From Clostridium magnum DSM 2767 (lineage in GTDB: Bacteria; Bacillota; Clostridia; Clostridiales; Clostridiaceae), in NCBI RefSeq assembly GCF_001623875.1, contig NZ_LWAE01000017.1, positions 1 to 60,645 of the forward strand: 60,645 bases of DNA. The letters run 5' to 3'. The notes under the pieces were generated by a model. The model ran no database searches, was not told the origin of the DNA, and worked only from the letters and a program-made list of their open reading frames with translations. Each line of letters begins with the position of its first letter. The first letter of the stretch is position 1. The position numbers were made by a program, and so were the translations under genes. Positions 26,909 through 34,999 of this stretch are shown in pieces.

Positions 26909-28081
26909 ATGAAAAAATTAAAAGTAGGTTTAATTGGAGCAGGATTTATGGGAAAGGCGCATGTAGTGGCGTATTCTAATATGCCAAAATTCTTTTGGCC
27001 AGCGCCAGCGGTTCCAGTTTTAAAAACTGTATGTGATATAAATCCAGAAATCGCAGAGGATGCAAAGGATAGATTTGGTTTTGAGGAGTTTTGTACAGAT
27101 TGGCATGATATTATAAATGATCCTGAAATAGATATTGTAAGTGTTTGTACACCAAATGATTCACATGCTGAAATATCAATAGCAGCATTGAAAGCTGGAA
27201 AACATGTACTTTGCGAAAAACCAATTGCAGGTACTCCAGAAGATTCTAAGGCAATGGCTGATGCAGCTAAAGAAGTTGAAAAAGATGGTATAATAAGCAT
27301 GTGTGCATATCAATACAGAAGAGTTCCTGCAATTGTACTAGCTAAAAAATTCATTGATGAAGGATCTATTGGTAAAATATTAAATGTACGTGCAACATAT
27401 CTACAAAGCTGGAGTGCAGATCCGTCTTCACCATTATCATGGAGATTCCAAAAGAAAATAGCTGGAGCTGGTACACTTGGAGATATCGCATCTCACGTTA
27501 TCGATATTTCTCAATATCTTGCTGGAGATATTAAAGAGGTTGTATCTACTGTTGAAACATATATTAAGGAAAGACCAGTACAAGAAGGCGGAGTAGATTT
27601 ACTTGGAACTGTAAAACTTGGTGATGACGCTAAAAAGGTAGCTGTTGATGTTGATGATGAAAACTTATTCTTAGTGAAATTTAAAAATGGAGCTGTAGGT
27701 AGTATTGAAGCAACAAGAAATGCATGGGGCAGAAACAACTTTATTACTTTTGAAGTTCATGGAACAGAAGGTTCAATAGCATTTAACTATGAAAGATTAA
27801 ATGAATTACAAGTTTGTTTTGCTAAAGATCCTGATGATAGAAGAGGATTTAAGACGATTTATACTGGTCCTGCTCATTTCTATGGAGAAGTTACTTGGAA
27901 TATACCAGGAATGAATATAGGTTATGGTGAGCTTAAAACTATTGAAATATACGAATTTATTAAAGCTATAGTTGAGAAAAAACAACCATCTACTTGCTTC
28001 GAAGAAGGTTATAAAGTAGAAAAAGTTTGTGAGGCTGTATTAAAATCTAGTACTACTTCACAATGGGAAAAAATTGATTAA
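26909..28081 (+). CDS. Gfo/Idh/MocA-family sugar dehydrogenase (copy 2)
   Basis: A 390-residue paralogue of the gene at 20747, with GLIGAGFMGKAHV, TPNDSHAEISIAALKAG, EKPIA and GDIASHVIDISQYL. Both share NAWGRNNF and FAKDPDDRRGFKT/FAKDGDDRRGFKT, so they stem from one duplication. TAGGAGGAATAAA precedes ATG 26909. It is the last gene of the import operon, closed by the terminator at 28091. Two related dehydrogenases suggest two oxidation steps, or oxidation and re-reduction on opposite sides of a cleavage or epimerisation (inference). Confidence 0.92.
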   Translation: MKKLKVGLIGAGFMGKAHVVAYSNMPKFFWPAPAVPVLKTVCDINPEIAEDAKDRFGFEEFCTDWHDIINDPEIDIVSVCTPNDSHAEISIAALKAGKHVLCEKPIAGTPEDSKAMADAAKEVEKDGIISMCAYQYRRVPAIVLAKKFIDEGSIGKILNVRATYLQSWSADPSSPLSWRFQKKIAGAGTLGDIASHVIDISQYLAGDIKEVVSTVETYIKERPVQEGGVDLLGTVKLGDDAKKVAVDVDDENLFLVKFKNGAVGSIEATRNAWGRNNFITFEVHGTEGSIAFNYERLNELQVCFAKDPDDRRGFKTIYTGPAHFYGEVTWNIPGMNIGYGELKTIEIYEFIKAIVEKKQPSTCFEEGYKVEKVCEAVLKSSTTSQWEKID

Positions 28082-28090
28082 AATTTTTAC

Positions 28091-28130
28091 AAAAACTCAA
28101 GAATTTACTTAGTAATTCTTGAGTTTTTCT
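28091..28130 (+). terminator. Rho-independent terminator of the import operon
   Basis: AAAAACTCAAGAATT pairs with AATTCTTGAGTTTTT over 8 nt and continues into TCTTTATATTTTA, placed 10 bp after the dehydrogenase stop. Confidence 0.85.
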
Positions 28131-28163
28131 TTATATTTTATTTAAAATTCACCTTCAAAAACC

Positions 28164-28217
28164 TTTACATTATATTATTAATATGATACTATAAAAACAT
28201 AGTAAAATTTACGTAAT
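28164..28217 (+). promoter_or_regulatory. Promoter and operator C of isomerase 2
   Basis: TTTACA (28164-28169), 17-bp spacer, TACTAT (28187-28192), then AGTAAAATTTACGTAAT at 28201-28217, which is exactly the reverse complement of the 17-bp element at 22200. The operator follows the -10 box as in the other two promoters. Confidence 0.7.
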
Positions 28218-28252
28218 AATATAAAAATTCAAATTAATGAGGAGTTGAATTT

Positions 28253-29167
28253 ATGAAATTAGGATTTGTAAGTGCTATTTTAGATTACGCTTCTTTTGAA
28301 GAAGCTATAGATGTGGCATCAAATTTAGGATATGAATGTATTGAGGTTGCATGTTGGCCTAAACAAAAAGCAACAAGAAGATATGCTGGAGTAACCCATA
28401 TTGATATAGATGAACTTGATGATGAAAAAATTAGTTATATAAAGGATTTATGCTGGGAGAAAAGTATTGAAATTTCAGCATTGGCATATTATCCTAATAC
28501 CTTAGATCCAGATTTAGAAAAACGTTCTGTATATGTTGAACATCTTAAAAAGATGATTGTTGCTGCACCAAGGCTTGGAGTAAATACAATTACAACATTT
28601 ATAGGTAGAGTTCAAGATAAAACTATAGAAGAAAATTTAGATATTTTTAAAGAAGTATGGACACCAATTGTTAAACTAGCTGAAGAACAAGATGTTAGAA
28701 TTGCAATAGAAAATTGTCCAATGTTATTTACAAAAGATGAATGGCCAGGAGGACAAAACTTAGCTACTACTCCTAAGATCTGGAGAAAAATGTTTGAACT
28801 TATAGATAGTGAGTATTTAGGATTAAATTACGATCCATCTCACTTTGTTTGGCAACATATTGACTATATAAAACCTTTATATGAATTTAAAAATAAAATT
28901 TTCCACGTTCATTACAAAGATATAAAAATATATAAAGATAAGTTAGATGATGTTGGCATAATGGCTTATCCATTAGAATTTATGTCTCCTAAATTACCTG
29001 GACTTGGCGATGTAGATTGGGGAAGATATGTCTCAGCACTAACAGACATAGGATATAAGGGCTGTACTTGTGTTGAAATAGAAGATAAGGCTTTTGAAGG
29101 TGGTAAAGAAGATATTGAGAAGTCTTTAGAGCTAAGCTATAAATATTTAAGACAATTTGTTATTTAA
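28253..29167 (+). CDS. Sugar isomerase/epimerase-like TIM barrel, copy 2
   Basis: A 304-residue xylose-isomerase-like TIM barrel of another subfamily than the 22287 gene: GYECIEVACWP, GVNTITTFIGR, IAIENCPMLF, LGLNYDPSHFVWQ, FHVHYKDIKIY and TCVEIEDKAFEGG carry the metal-ligand Glu, Asp and His. A long insertion with YPLEFMSPKLPGLGDVDW follows the metal His. AATGAGGAGT precedes the ATG. It has its own promoter and the shared operator. It probably acts on the product of a dehydrogenase. Confidence 0.88.
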   Translation: MKLGFVSAILDYASFEEAIDVASNLGYECIEVACWPKQKATRRYAGVTHIDIDELDDEKISYIKDLCWEKSIEISALAYYPNTLDPDLEKRSVYVEHLKKMIVAAPRLGVNTITTFIGRVQDKTIEENLDIFKEVWTPIVKLAEEQDVRIAIENCPMLFTKDEWPGGQNLATTPKIWRKMFELIDSEYLGLNYDPSHFVWQHIDYIKPLYEFKNKIFHVHYKDIKIYKDKLDDVGIMAYPLEFMSPKLPGLGDVDWGRYVSALTDIGYKGCTCVEIEDKAFEGGKEDIEKSLELSYKYLRQFVI

Positions 29168-29182
29168 GTAAGACTAGAAAGG

Positions 29183-29205
29183 CCCCTTATCAGTCTGATA
29201 AGGGG
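29183..29205. other. Perfect 10-bp hairpin after isomerase 2
   Basis: CCCCTTATCA, a 3-nt loop, TGATAAGGGG. The following TAGCTTATATG is not a T-run, so termination would be weak; it may be a 3-prime protecting stem. Confidence 0.45.
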
Positions 29206-29318
29206 TAGCTTATATGTAGATATCTGAAATTTATATATTAGAATAAATAAATATTATAAAGGTAAAAATTTATTTGATTATAAAATTAAGTTAAATAAGC
29301 AATGGAGTGGTGTTTTGC

Positions 29319-29347
29319 TTGACACTAAAAAATCCAAAGAATATAAT
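29319..29347 (+). promoter_or_regulatory. Consensus sigma-A promoter of the fusion regulator
   Basis: TTGACA at 29319-29324, exactly 17 bp, TATAAT at 29342-29347. No copy of the 17-bp operator is near it, so the regulator gene is probably not autorepressed. Confidence 0.75.
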
Positions 29348-29425
29348 CAAAATAATATTAAATGGAAAATTTTGATAATTATAATTTATTAATAATTAAT
29401 TAACATATGGGATTGGTGAAATATA

Positions 29426-31501
29426 ATGGCGACTATTAAGGATATTGCAAAAATAGCAGGAGTCTCAGCTGCAACGGTTTCTCACGTTGTAAACAAAACA
29501 AGATATGTAAGTCCAGAACTAGTTAAAAGAGTAGAGGATGTAATAAAGACTCTTGATACTCCACCTAATTTTGTGATTAAAAAAAGTAAAATAAATTCTA
29601 ATGAAAATATTAATATGAATATTAACAAGTATGTTGTTTTGCTTTCTTCGGATATATGCAACCCTTTTCAATTAAAAGTGAAAAAGCATCTGGATGAAGT
29701 AATGAAAAATCACGGAATTTCATTGGTATCAGCCAACTATGACAGCGATAAAAAGAAGTTAGATATATATTCTAATTTACTAATAAATTCTCCTAATGAT
29801 CTAGGGTTAATAGTTTTGACAGATATAGACGATGAAGCTATTAAAAAGACTTTAAGTTTAGTTAAGGTACCTATTGTATTAGTTGGAAGAACAATTGAAG
29901 GAATTAATGCTGATTTAGTACTATCTGATAATATGGGTGGAGCATATAAAGCTACAAACCACTTACTAAAAAGCGGTCATGAAAATATTGCATTAATTTG
30001 TACTAGTAAAGATTTAGAGTCTAATATAGAAAGAATAAACGGATATAAAAAAGCACTAGAGGATAATAGTATTGATTTTAATTCAACAAATGTTATTTCG
30101 GATATGGTTTCAGAAGAAGATATACTGAAAAGTTTAATATTAATACTATTAGGTAAAAACCCACCAACAGCAATATTTTCAGCAAATTATTCAACAACTC
30201 TTTCTGTTTTTAAATTCATAGAAAAAAACAATATAAGTTGTCCCGATGACTTATCTGTAGTTGGATTCAATGATTTTGAGTGGGCACCACTTCATAATCC
30301 ACCAATTACAACAATAGCTCAAAATACTTTAAAAATAGCAGAAAATGCAGCAAATATTATTATAGAAAGAATTAGAGAAAACGATAATGATAATGCAATG
30401 CAATATAGTGATTCAGAGTTACGATATAAAAAAATTATTATTCCAACAGAGCTAATTGTAAGAGGTTCAACTTCCGGAATAGGAAGAGGTCCTTTTGGCG
30501 AAAAGGCTTCATCTATTGATGAGCTTCAACTTACTAATGCAAATCGTAAACAAATTAAAGCAGGAAATTACACAGCTGCAATATCATTTCATTATACAGG
30601 AAAGTCTTGGATGCAATTGCATGAGCAAGCTATAAAAGATGTCTTTAACTCATTAGGTGTTTCTTTGCTTGCAATTACTGATGCACATTTTGATCCAGTT
30701 ATGCAATGTAAGCAGTTAGAAGGCTTATTAACATTAGAGCCAGATATAATCATTGCAATTCCAACTGACAGCGTAAAAACTGCTGAAATATTTAAAAAAA
30801 TAGCTAATAGTAAGACTAAATTAGTTTTGATTACTAATGTTCCAAACGAATTTTCTGTAGACGACTATGTGACTTGTGTTTCTGTAAATGAAAGATCTCA
30901 TGGAAGATTTGCAGGAAGAGGCCTTGGAGAGTATATGACGAAACATAATAAAACTAATATAGGAATTATAAAGCATAACAAAACTTTCTACGCTACTAAT
31001 CAGCGTGATAATGCTGCTGAACAAATTCTTCGTGAAGAATATCCTAATTTGAAAATAGCAGGTTTCGCATCATTTGATACAGAAGATGAAGCATATGAAA
31101 AAACAATAGAACTTATGACACATCACCCTGAAATTGAGGGAGTATATGTATCATGGGAAGGTCCTGCTATAAAAGTTATGTCAGCATTAACTAATATGGA
31201 CCGTACTGATGTAGCTATTTCAACAGCTGATTTAGAATATCCATTAGCTTTGAATATGGCCAAAGGTGGTATGATAAAAAGTATTAGTGCTCAATGTCCA
31301 TATGAACAAGGTCAGGCAATGGCACTCGCAGGAGTAAATGCACTAATTGGTAAGAAAGTACCTTCATTTATCGGAGTAGAGCCAATTTTTGTAACCACTG
31401 AAAACTTAATAAAGTCTTGGCAAAAGGTATTTAAAGATGAACCATCATATCAATTAGTAGAAGCCCTAAAAGACAATCCTAATTATGTTAATATTGATTA
31501 A
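29426..31501 (+). CDS. LacI-family repressor fused to a sugar-binding-protein domain
   Basis: A 691-residue protein, twice the usual LacI length (~330). Residues 1-55: LacI helix-turn-helix (TIKDIAKIAGVSAATVSHVVNK). Residues ~66-350: the usual LacI effector domain, complete to ITTIAQNTLKIAENAANIII and IPTELIVRGST. Residues ~373-691: a second type-1 binding-protein domain, homologous to the mature lipoprotein at 23144: KAGNYTAAISFHYTGKSW versus KAGKYKAAISFHYGGNDW, and ITNVPNEF versus MDNIPKDF. No signal peptide, so it is cytoplasmic. It lies between the second isomerase and the monooxygenase-like gene, with its own strong promoter. It should repress the three operator promoters; which domain binds the inducer is open. 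Confidence 0.9.
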   Translation: MATIKDIAKIAGVSAATVSHVVNKTRYVSPELVKRVEDVIKTLDTPPNFVIKKSKINSNENINMNINKYVVLLSSDICNPFQLKVKKHLDEVMKNHGISLVSANYDSDKKKLDIYSNLLINSPNDLGLIVLTDIDDEAIKKTLSLVKVPIVLVGRTIEGINADLVLSDNMGGAYKATNHLLKSGHENIALICTSKDLESNIERINGYKKALEDNSIDFNSTNVISDMVSEEDILKSLILILLGKNPPTAIFSANYSTTLSVFKFIEKNNISCPDDLSVVGFNDFEWAPLHNPPITTIAQNTLKIAENAANIIIERIRENDNDNAMQYSDSELRYKKIIIPTELIVRGSTSGIGRGPFGEKASSIDELQLTNANRKQIKAGNYTAAISFHYTGKSWMQLHEQAIKDVFNSLGVSLLAITDAHFDPVMQCKQLEGLLTLEPDIIIAIPTDSVKTAEIFKKIANSKTKLVLITNVPNEFSVDDYVTCVSVNERSHGRFAGRGLGEYMTKHNKTNIGIIKHNKTFYATNQRDNAAEQILREEYPNLKIAGFASFDTEDEAYEKTIELMTHHPEIEGVYVSWEGPAIKVMSALTNMDRTDVAISTADLEYPLALNMAKGGMIKSISAQCPYEQGQAMALAGVNALIGKKVPSFIGVEPIFVTTENLIKSWQKVFKDEPSYQLVEALKDNPNYVNID

Positions 31502-31524
31502 TTTTGGTGAGGAGTGGACTTATT

Positions 31525-31815
31525 ATGATTAAAATTGTAGCAAAAAATACTGTAAAAGAAGGTAAAAAAGAAGAATTATTATTACTAATAAAAGAACTAG
31601 TAGACAAAAGTCGAGCAGAAGAAGGTAATATATCCTATGACTTATGCGAAGACATTAATGATTCTAACGTTTTAACATTTATAGAAGAATGGAAAGATCA
31701 AGATGCTATTGATAAACATAATGCGACTGAGCATTTCACAAGATTAGTTCCTAAAATAGGTGCGTTAACAATAGCAGAAGGCAGTGAAATTAGACTATAT
31801 ACTAAAGTTCTTTAG
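31525..31815 (+). CDS. Antibiotic-biosynthesis-monooxygenase (ABM/YgiN-like) protein
   Basis: A 96-residue ferredoxin-fold protein: MIKIVAKNTVKEGKKEELL, EEGNISYDLCED, FIEEWKDQDAIDKHNATEHF. Relatives act as quinol monooxygenases or small-sugar mutarotase-like dimers. ATG 31525 has TGAGGAG upstream; the longer start at 31504 lacks one. It follows the regulator gene by 23 nt, so it belongs to the sugar island. Confidence 0.82.
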   Translation: MIKIVAKNTVKEGKKEELLLLIKELVDKSRAEEGNISYDLCEDINDSNVLTFIEEWKDQDAIDKHNATEHFTRLVPKIGALTIAEGSEIRLYTKVL

Positions 31816-31826
31816 TAACTAAAAAT

Positions 31827-31875
31827 AAAAAGTTTAAACTTTATTATGAAAACAAGTTTAAACTTTTATTTTATT
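31827..31875 (+). terminator. Terminator closing the sugar island
   Basis: AAAAGTTTAAACT and AGTTTAAACTTTT form a 13-bp stem, followed by ATTTTATTATT. It lies 12 bp after the ABM gene. Confidence 0.8.
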
Positions 31876-31959
31876 ATTGAAAATAACATTTAGCCCTAAA
31901 CTTTTACATAGAAGACAAAAGCTTGTTATTAAAAACTTTTTTAAAGTAACAGCATTATG

Positions 31960-32412
31960 TTATTTTACTAGAAGCTGAACTCTAATTTTATCTAAGATAG
32001 CATTCTTTTTTCTTACAATTTGAGAATATGGGAGATTCTTTTTACTAGCATAATCTTTTAAAGAGAAATTGTTATAGTAAACCAAGAATATTAGCTCAAA
32101 TTCATCTGGTTCAAGATTTGATATTATTTTTTGAAGTTCAACTATTTTTTCATGCTTTAAATAATCAATTTCTACGTTGTCATTACTTTCAAGAAGTTCT
32201 GTAAAGTCTAAGGAACCTTGACCATCTATAGAAGCATTAATACTTAAAGTAAGTTTATGTTTATTGTTAGATCTTGCTGTATACTTCATGACATTTTTAA
32301 TCGTAGTATATGTGTAACTTGAAAAGGAATGCTTAGTTATATCATATTTATCTACTGCATTAATTAAAGCAATATAGCCTATTTGTACAAGATCATATTC
32401 ATCATAATTCAT
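31960..32412 (-). CDS. Sigma-70-family factor, N-terminally short
   Basis: A 150-residue protein with region 2 (YDLVQIGYIALINAVDKYD...FSSYTYTTIKNVMKY) and region 4 (LEPDEFELIFLVYYNNFSLKDYASKKNLPYSQIVRKKNAILDKI). Sigma factors of this type normally have 30-40 more residues before region 2.2. Upstream, after a GGGGGT site and an in-frame stop, the IS element begins only 42 bp away. The gene may therefore have lost its first part to the insertion, or be a minimal sigma factor. Targets unknown. Confidence 0.7.
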   Translation of the reverse strand: MNYDEYDLVQIGYIALINAVDKYDITKHSFSSYTYTTIKNVMKYTARSNNKHKLTLSINASIDGQGSLDFTELLESNDNVEIDYLKHEKIVELQKIISNLEPDEFELIFLVYYNNFSLKDYASKKNLPYSQIVRKKNAILDKIRVQLLVK

Positions 32413-32453
32413 TAAAATACCCCCATCTTATAAAAATGCATTTTTCAATATAT

Positions 32454-34215
32454 GGGGTACCGCCACATAGCCATCAAGCTAATACCTATTAAATAGTATT
32501 CAGTTCTGTTTTAATACTATATTTTACCAATGATTCTTTCTTTTCATGAGTTTCAATGGTGTATCGTAAGTGTTCATTAGTATTCAAACAATTTCATGGT
32601 ACACCAAAAAAACCACTTATAGAATGGTTTTTTTACAATTTTATTAAGTTGATTTATGCAGCAACTTTAACCCTCCCCAATGTCCGTTTATAACAAACCC
32701 CAAGAATATCAAAAACAGTTTTTTTGTCCTTTCTATGAGATTTGAGGCCACTCCTAACTACGTTTTCAAATACTAACTTTAAGGTATTAAAGATTTCACT
32801 AGGAAATTTTATAAGGTCAAAGTATAGTCTATCAATATATTCATGGACTATCTCAGAGACTTTTATTTCACTTGCTTCAAGCTCTTTATTTTCTAAAACT
32901 AAAGCCCTCATTTTAAAAATTACAGCAGAACTCAAAAGTAGCAAAATAAGTTTTCCATAAAGCTGACATTGGAACCGTTTTATTTTAACTAGCTTAACGC
33001 CATGTATATGAAATACAGATTTCCATGTTTTAAAAATTATTTCTACCTGCCACCTTAAGGAGTAAAACTCATGAACTTGTTCTGCACTTAGAACTTCTTC
33101 CTTTATATTAGTTATATAAATAGATATACCTAATAATTCAATTGTATTATCACTCTTTTCTACACCCTTCTTTTTAGCATTCTTCTTACACTTTTCTGAC
33201 CTTTTTCCAATTGTTCTTTTGTTAGTTTATATAAAATAAGTCTAGTTTTTAGCATCTTTTCCTTACCTACATAAACATCCTTAATTTCATAACGTTCTTC
33301 AGCACTCATCTGTTTCATGATGTCAGAAATATAGATTCTTTTAAAAAGGCTTGATTTCTTAGGAGTTCCATTCTTATAATATTCTATTTCATTATTTTCT
33401 ATATACACTGCGATATTAGGTTTGAGTCTCGATATATAAAAGGCTTCTCGTTTTTCTACGTCTAAAAAATTTTCAAAGCTGAAATATCCAAGATCTCTTA
33501 AAATAAGGTCGCCAGCTTTGATGGTATCTCTTATCTTACTCCCAAAAGTATTGTCACTTCTTGATCCAGCTCCTACTTCTACATTAATAAGGTTTCCTGA
33601 TTTTAGTTCATACTCTAGTTGTATTTTTACTCCTGAAGGTTGAGAGCATCCACCTGATCCTGGATAAGTATTTTTATAGCTTTCTGGTACTTGAAAAGCA
33701 GTAGAATCAAGTATCCTTATTCGGTTGAAATGTTCATCCCATATACTTGGTATACAAGTATTATTTGTTATTGTTTGTCGTAAGAGTTTCTCAAAAATTT
33801 TCTTTAAAAATTCCACACATTTTTCATTTAAACGTTGGTCTAATGCTTGATTGGAAATAAGTACTCCTATTTTTGCACTAAGTTTTGTGCATAGGGTAAC
33901 AAGTGTATTATTTGCAACTTCTACATCCATAAAACAGCATAAACAAACGAATTCCCATGCTTCAATTTTACCTTTTCTTTTCACAAACCCAGTTTCTCTT
34001 GCTATTTCTTTAATCTCCTCTTTTGGAAAACATCTTTTAAGTTCATCTGAAAAAAGCTTTATATCTTCATCCAATCTTAAATTTTCTTCTTTTATCATTT
34101 GTAAGTTCCCCCAACGATGTATTTTTATTATCTTTCAAATGATAACATTTTTACAAATGGGGGGCTTTATTTTTATAGGATTTTTTTTAGATTAATAACT
34201 ATGTTGCCGTACACC
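32454..34215 (-). mobile_element. IS4-family insertion sequence (IS231-like)
   Basis: About 1762 bp. Imperfect terminal inverted repeats were found by eye: 32454-32479 and the complement of 34190-34215 agree in about 19 of 26 positions; the motif ACATAGCCATCAAG resembles IS231-type ends. One long transposase on the minus strand fills it. A terminator-like stem (AAAAAAACCA...TGGTTTTTTT near 32606-32636) follows the transposase. No target duplication was recognised. Confidence 0.75.
32654..34098 (-). pseudogene. IS4 transposase broken by one frameshift
   Basis: Frame 1 (34098 down to 33160) has the DDE parts RILDSTAFQVPESY and GDLILRDLGYFSFENF. Frame 2 (33195 down to 32654) carries the YREK signature YSLRWQVEIIFKTWK and ends at VKVAA. 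One extra A in the AAAA run near 33197 restores KKCKKNAKKKG across the join. The total would be ~480 residues. It is inactive as read, unless the missing base is a sequencing error. Confidence 0.85.
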
Positions 34216-34315
34216 TTAGTCTAGAAAAGAAAAAATAAGGTAATATAAACGATCATTTATTAAATCTAATTTTAAATCTACTTAATAATTTTTCCAAAAA
34301 TTTATTTTTTAGCAT

Positions 34316-34819
34316 TCATCTAATCAATAAATATCCAATAATTCCACCTAAGGTATTAGCAATAAGGTCATTTATATCTGCGCTTCTTGCACTTCCTAAG
34401 ACTATTCCAATAATTACTTGCATAACTTCAATAGATAAGCTAAATAAAAAACTTTTTTTTGCAATAAAAATCCAATCAATAGTATTTCTTTTATTAAATA
34501 GATATAAGTATACTCCAAGAGGAAGAAACATAATTATATTTAATATAAATGTGAAGAAGTCAATTGTTATTAACGGTATATAGTTTATAGAATTATACCA
34601 AGGTGTTTGATTTGCGTATTTACCTATATTAACATCTATTGGAAATAGCGTTAAGGCAGTAACACAAAGAAGGTAACCAGCAGAGGTAACCAATGTAGTA
34701 TACTGAAACCAATTATATTTATTCTTTTTACTTTTGGAGGTTAACAATAAGTAAAGTAAATACACACCAAATGCAGGAATAAGAATGTACCAAGATTTAA
34801 TTGTAAACATTATAGACAT
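34316..34819 (-). CDS. VanZ-family membrane protein
   Basis: A 167-residue protein with about five membrane helices and VanZ features: TLFPIDVNIG, YINYIPLITIDFF, FLPLGVYLYLF and the end GSARSADINDLIANTLGGIIGYLL. VanZ homologues give low teicoplanin or lipopeptide resistance; many are of unknown role. It sits next to the Bce module, so a joint cell-envelope role is plausible. A 20-codon ORF (MLKNKFLEKLL...) starts right after its stop and ends before the IS. Confidence 0.85.
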   Translation of the reverse strand: MSIMFTIKSWYILIPAFGVYLLYLLLTSKSKKNKYNWFQYTTLVTSAGYLLCVTALTLFPIDVNIGKYANQTPWYNSINYIPLITIDFFTFILNIIMFLPLGVYLYLFNKRNTIDWIFIAKKSFLFSLSIEVMQVIIGIVLGSARSADINDLIANTLGGIIGYLLIR

Positions 34820-34999
34820 AATTTAACTCCTCGTATAATATATTTAGGTTATTTCATTAGGGAAACCTATAAACCTATTCTTTAGTTATCTCTCTAATGA
34901 GAGATAACTGTTTTATTAGATTGAGGGTATTATCATACACTCCTTCAAACTAAGTATGATAATTGCACTAAAAAGATGTTTAAATGAATGACACAAAAA

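Noticed and set aside
34884..34909. Inverted repeat between bceB and vanZ as terminator
   Set aside because: AGTTATCTCTC/GAGAGATAACT is a good stem, but its T-run is on the plus strand, where no gene ends; on the minus strand no T-run follows.
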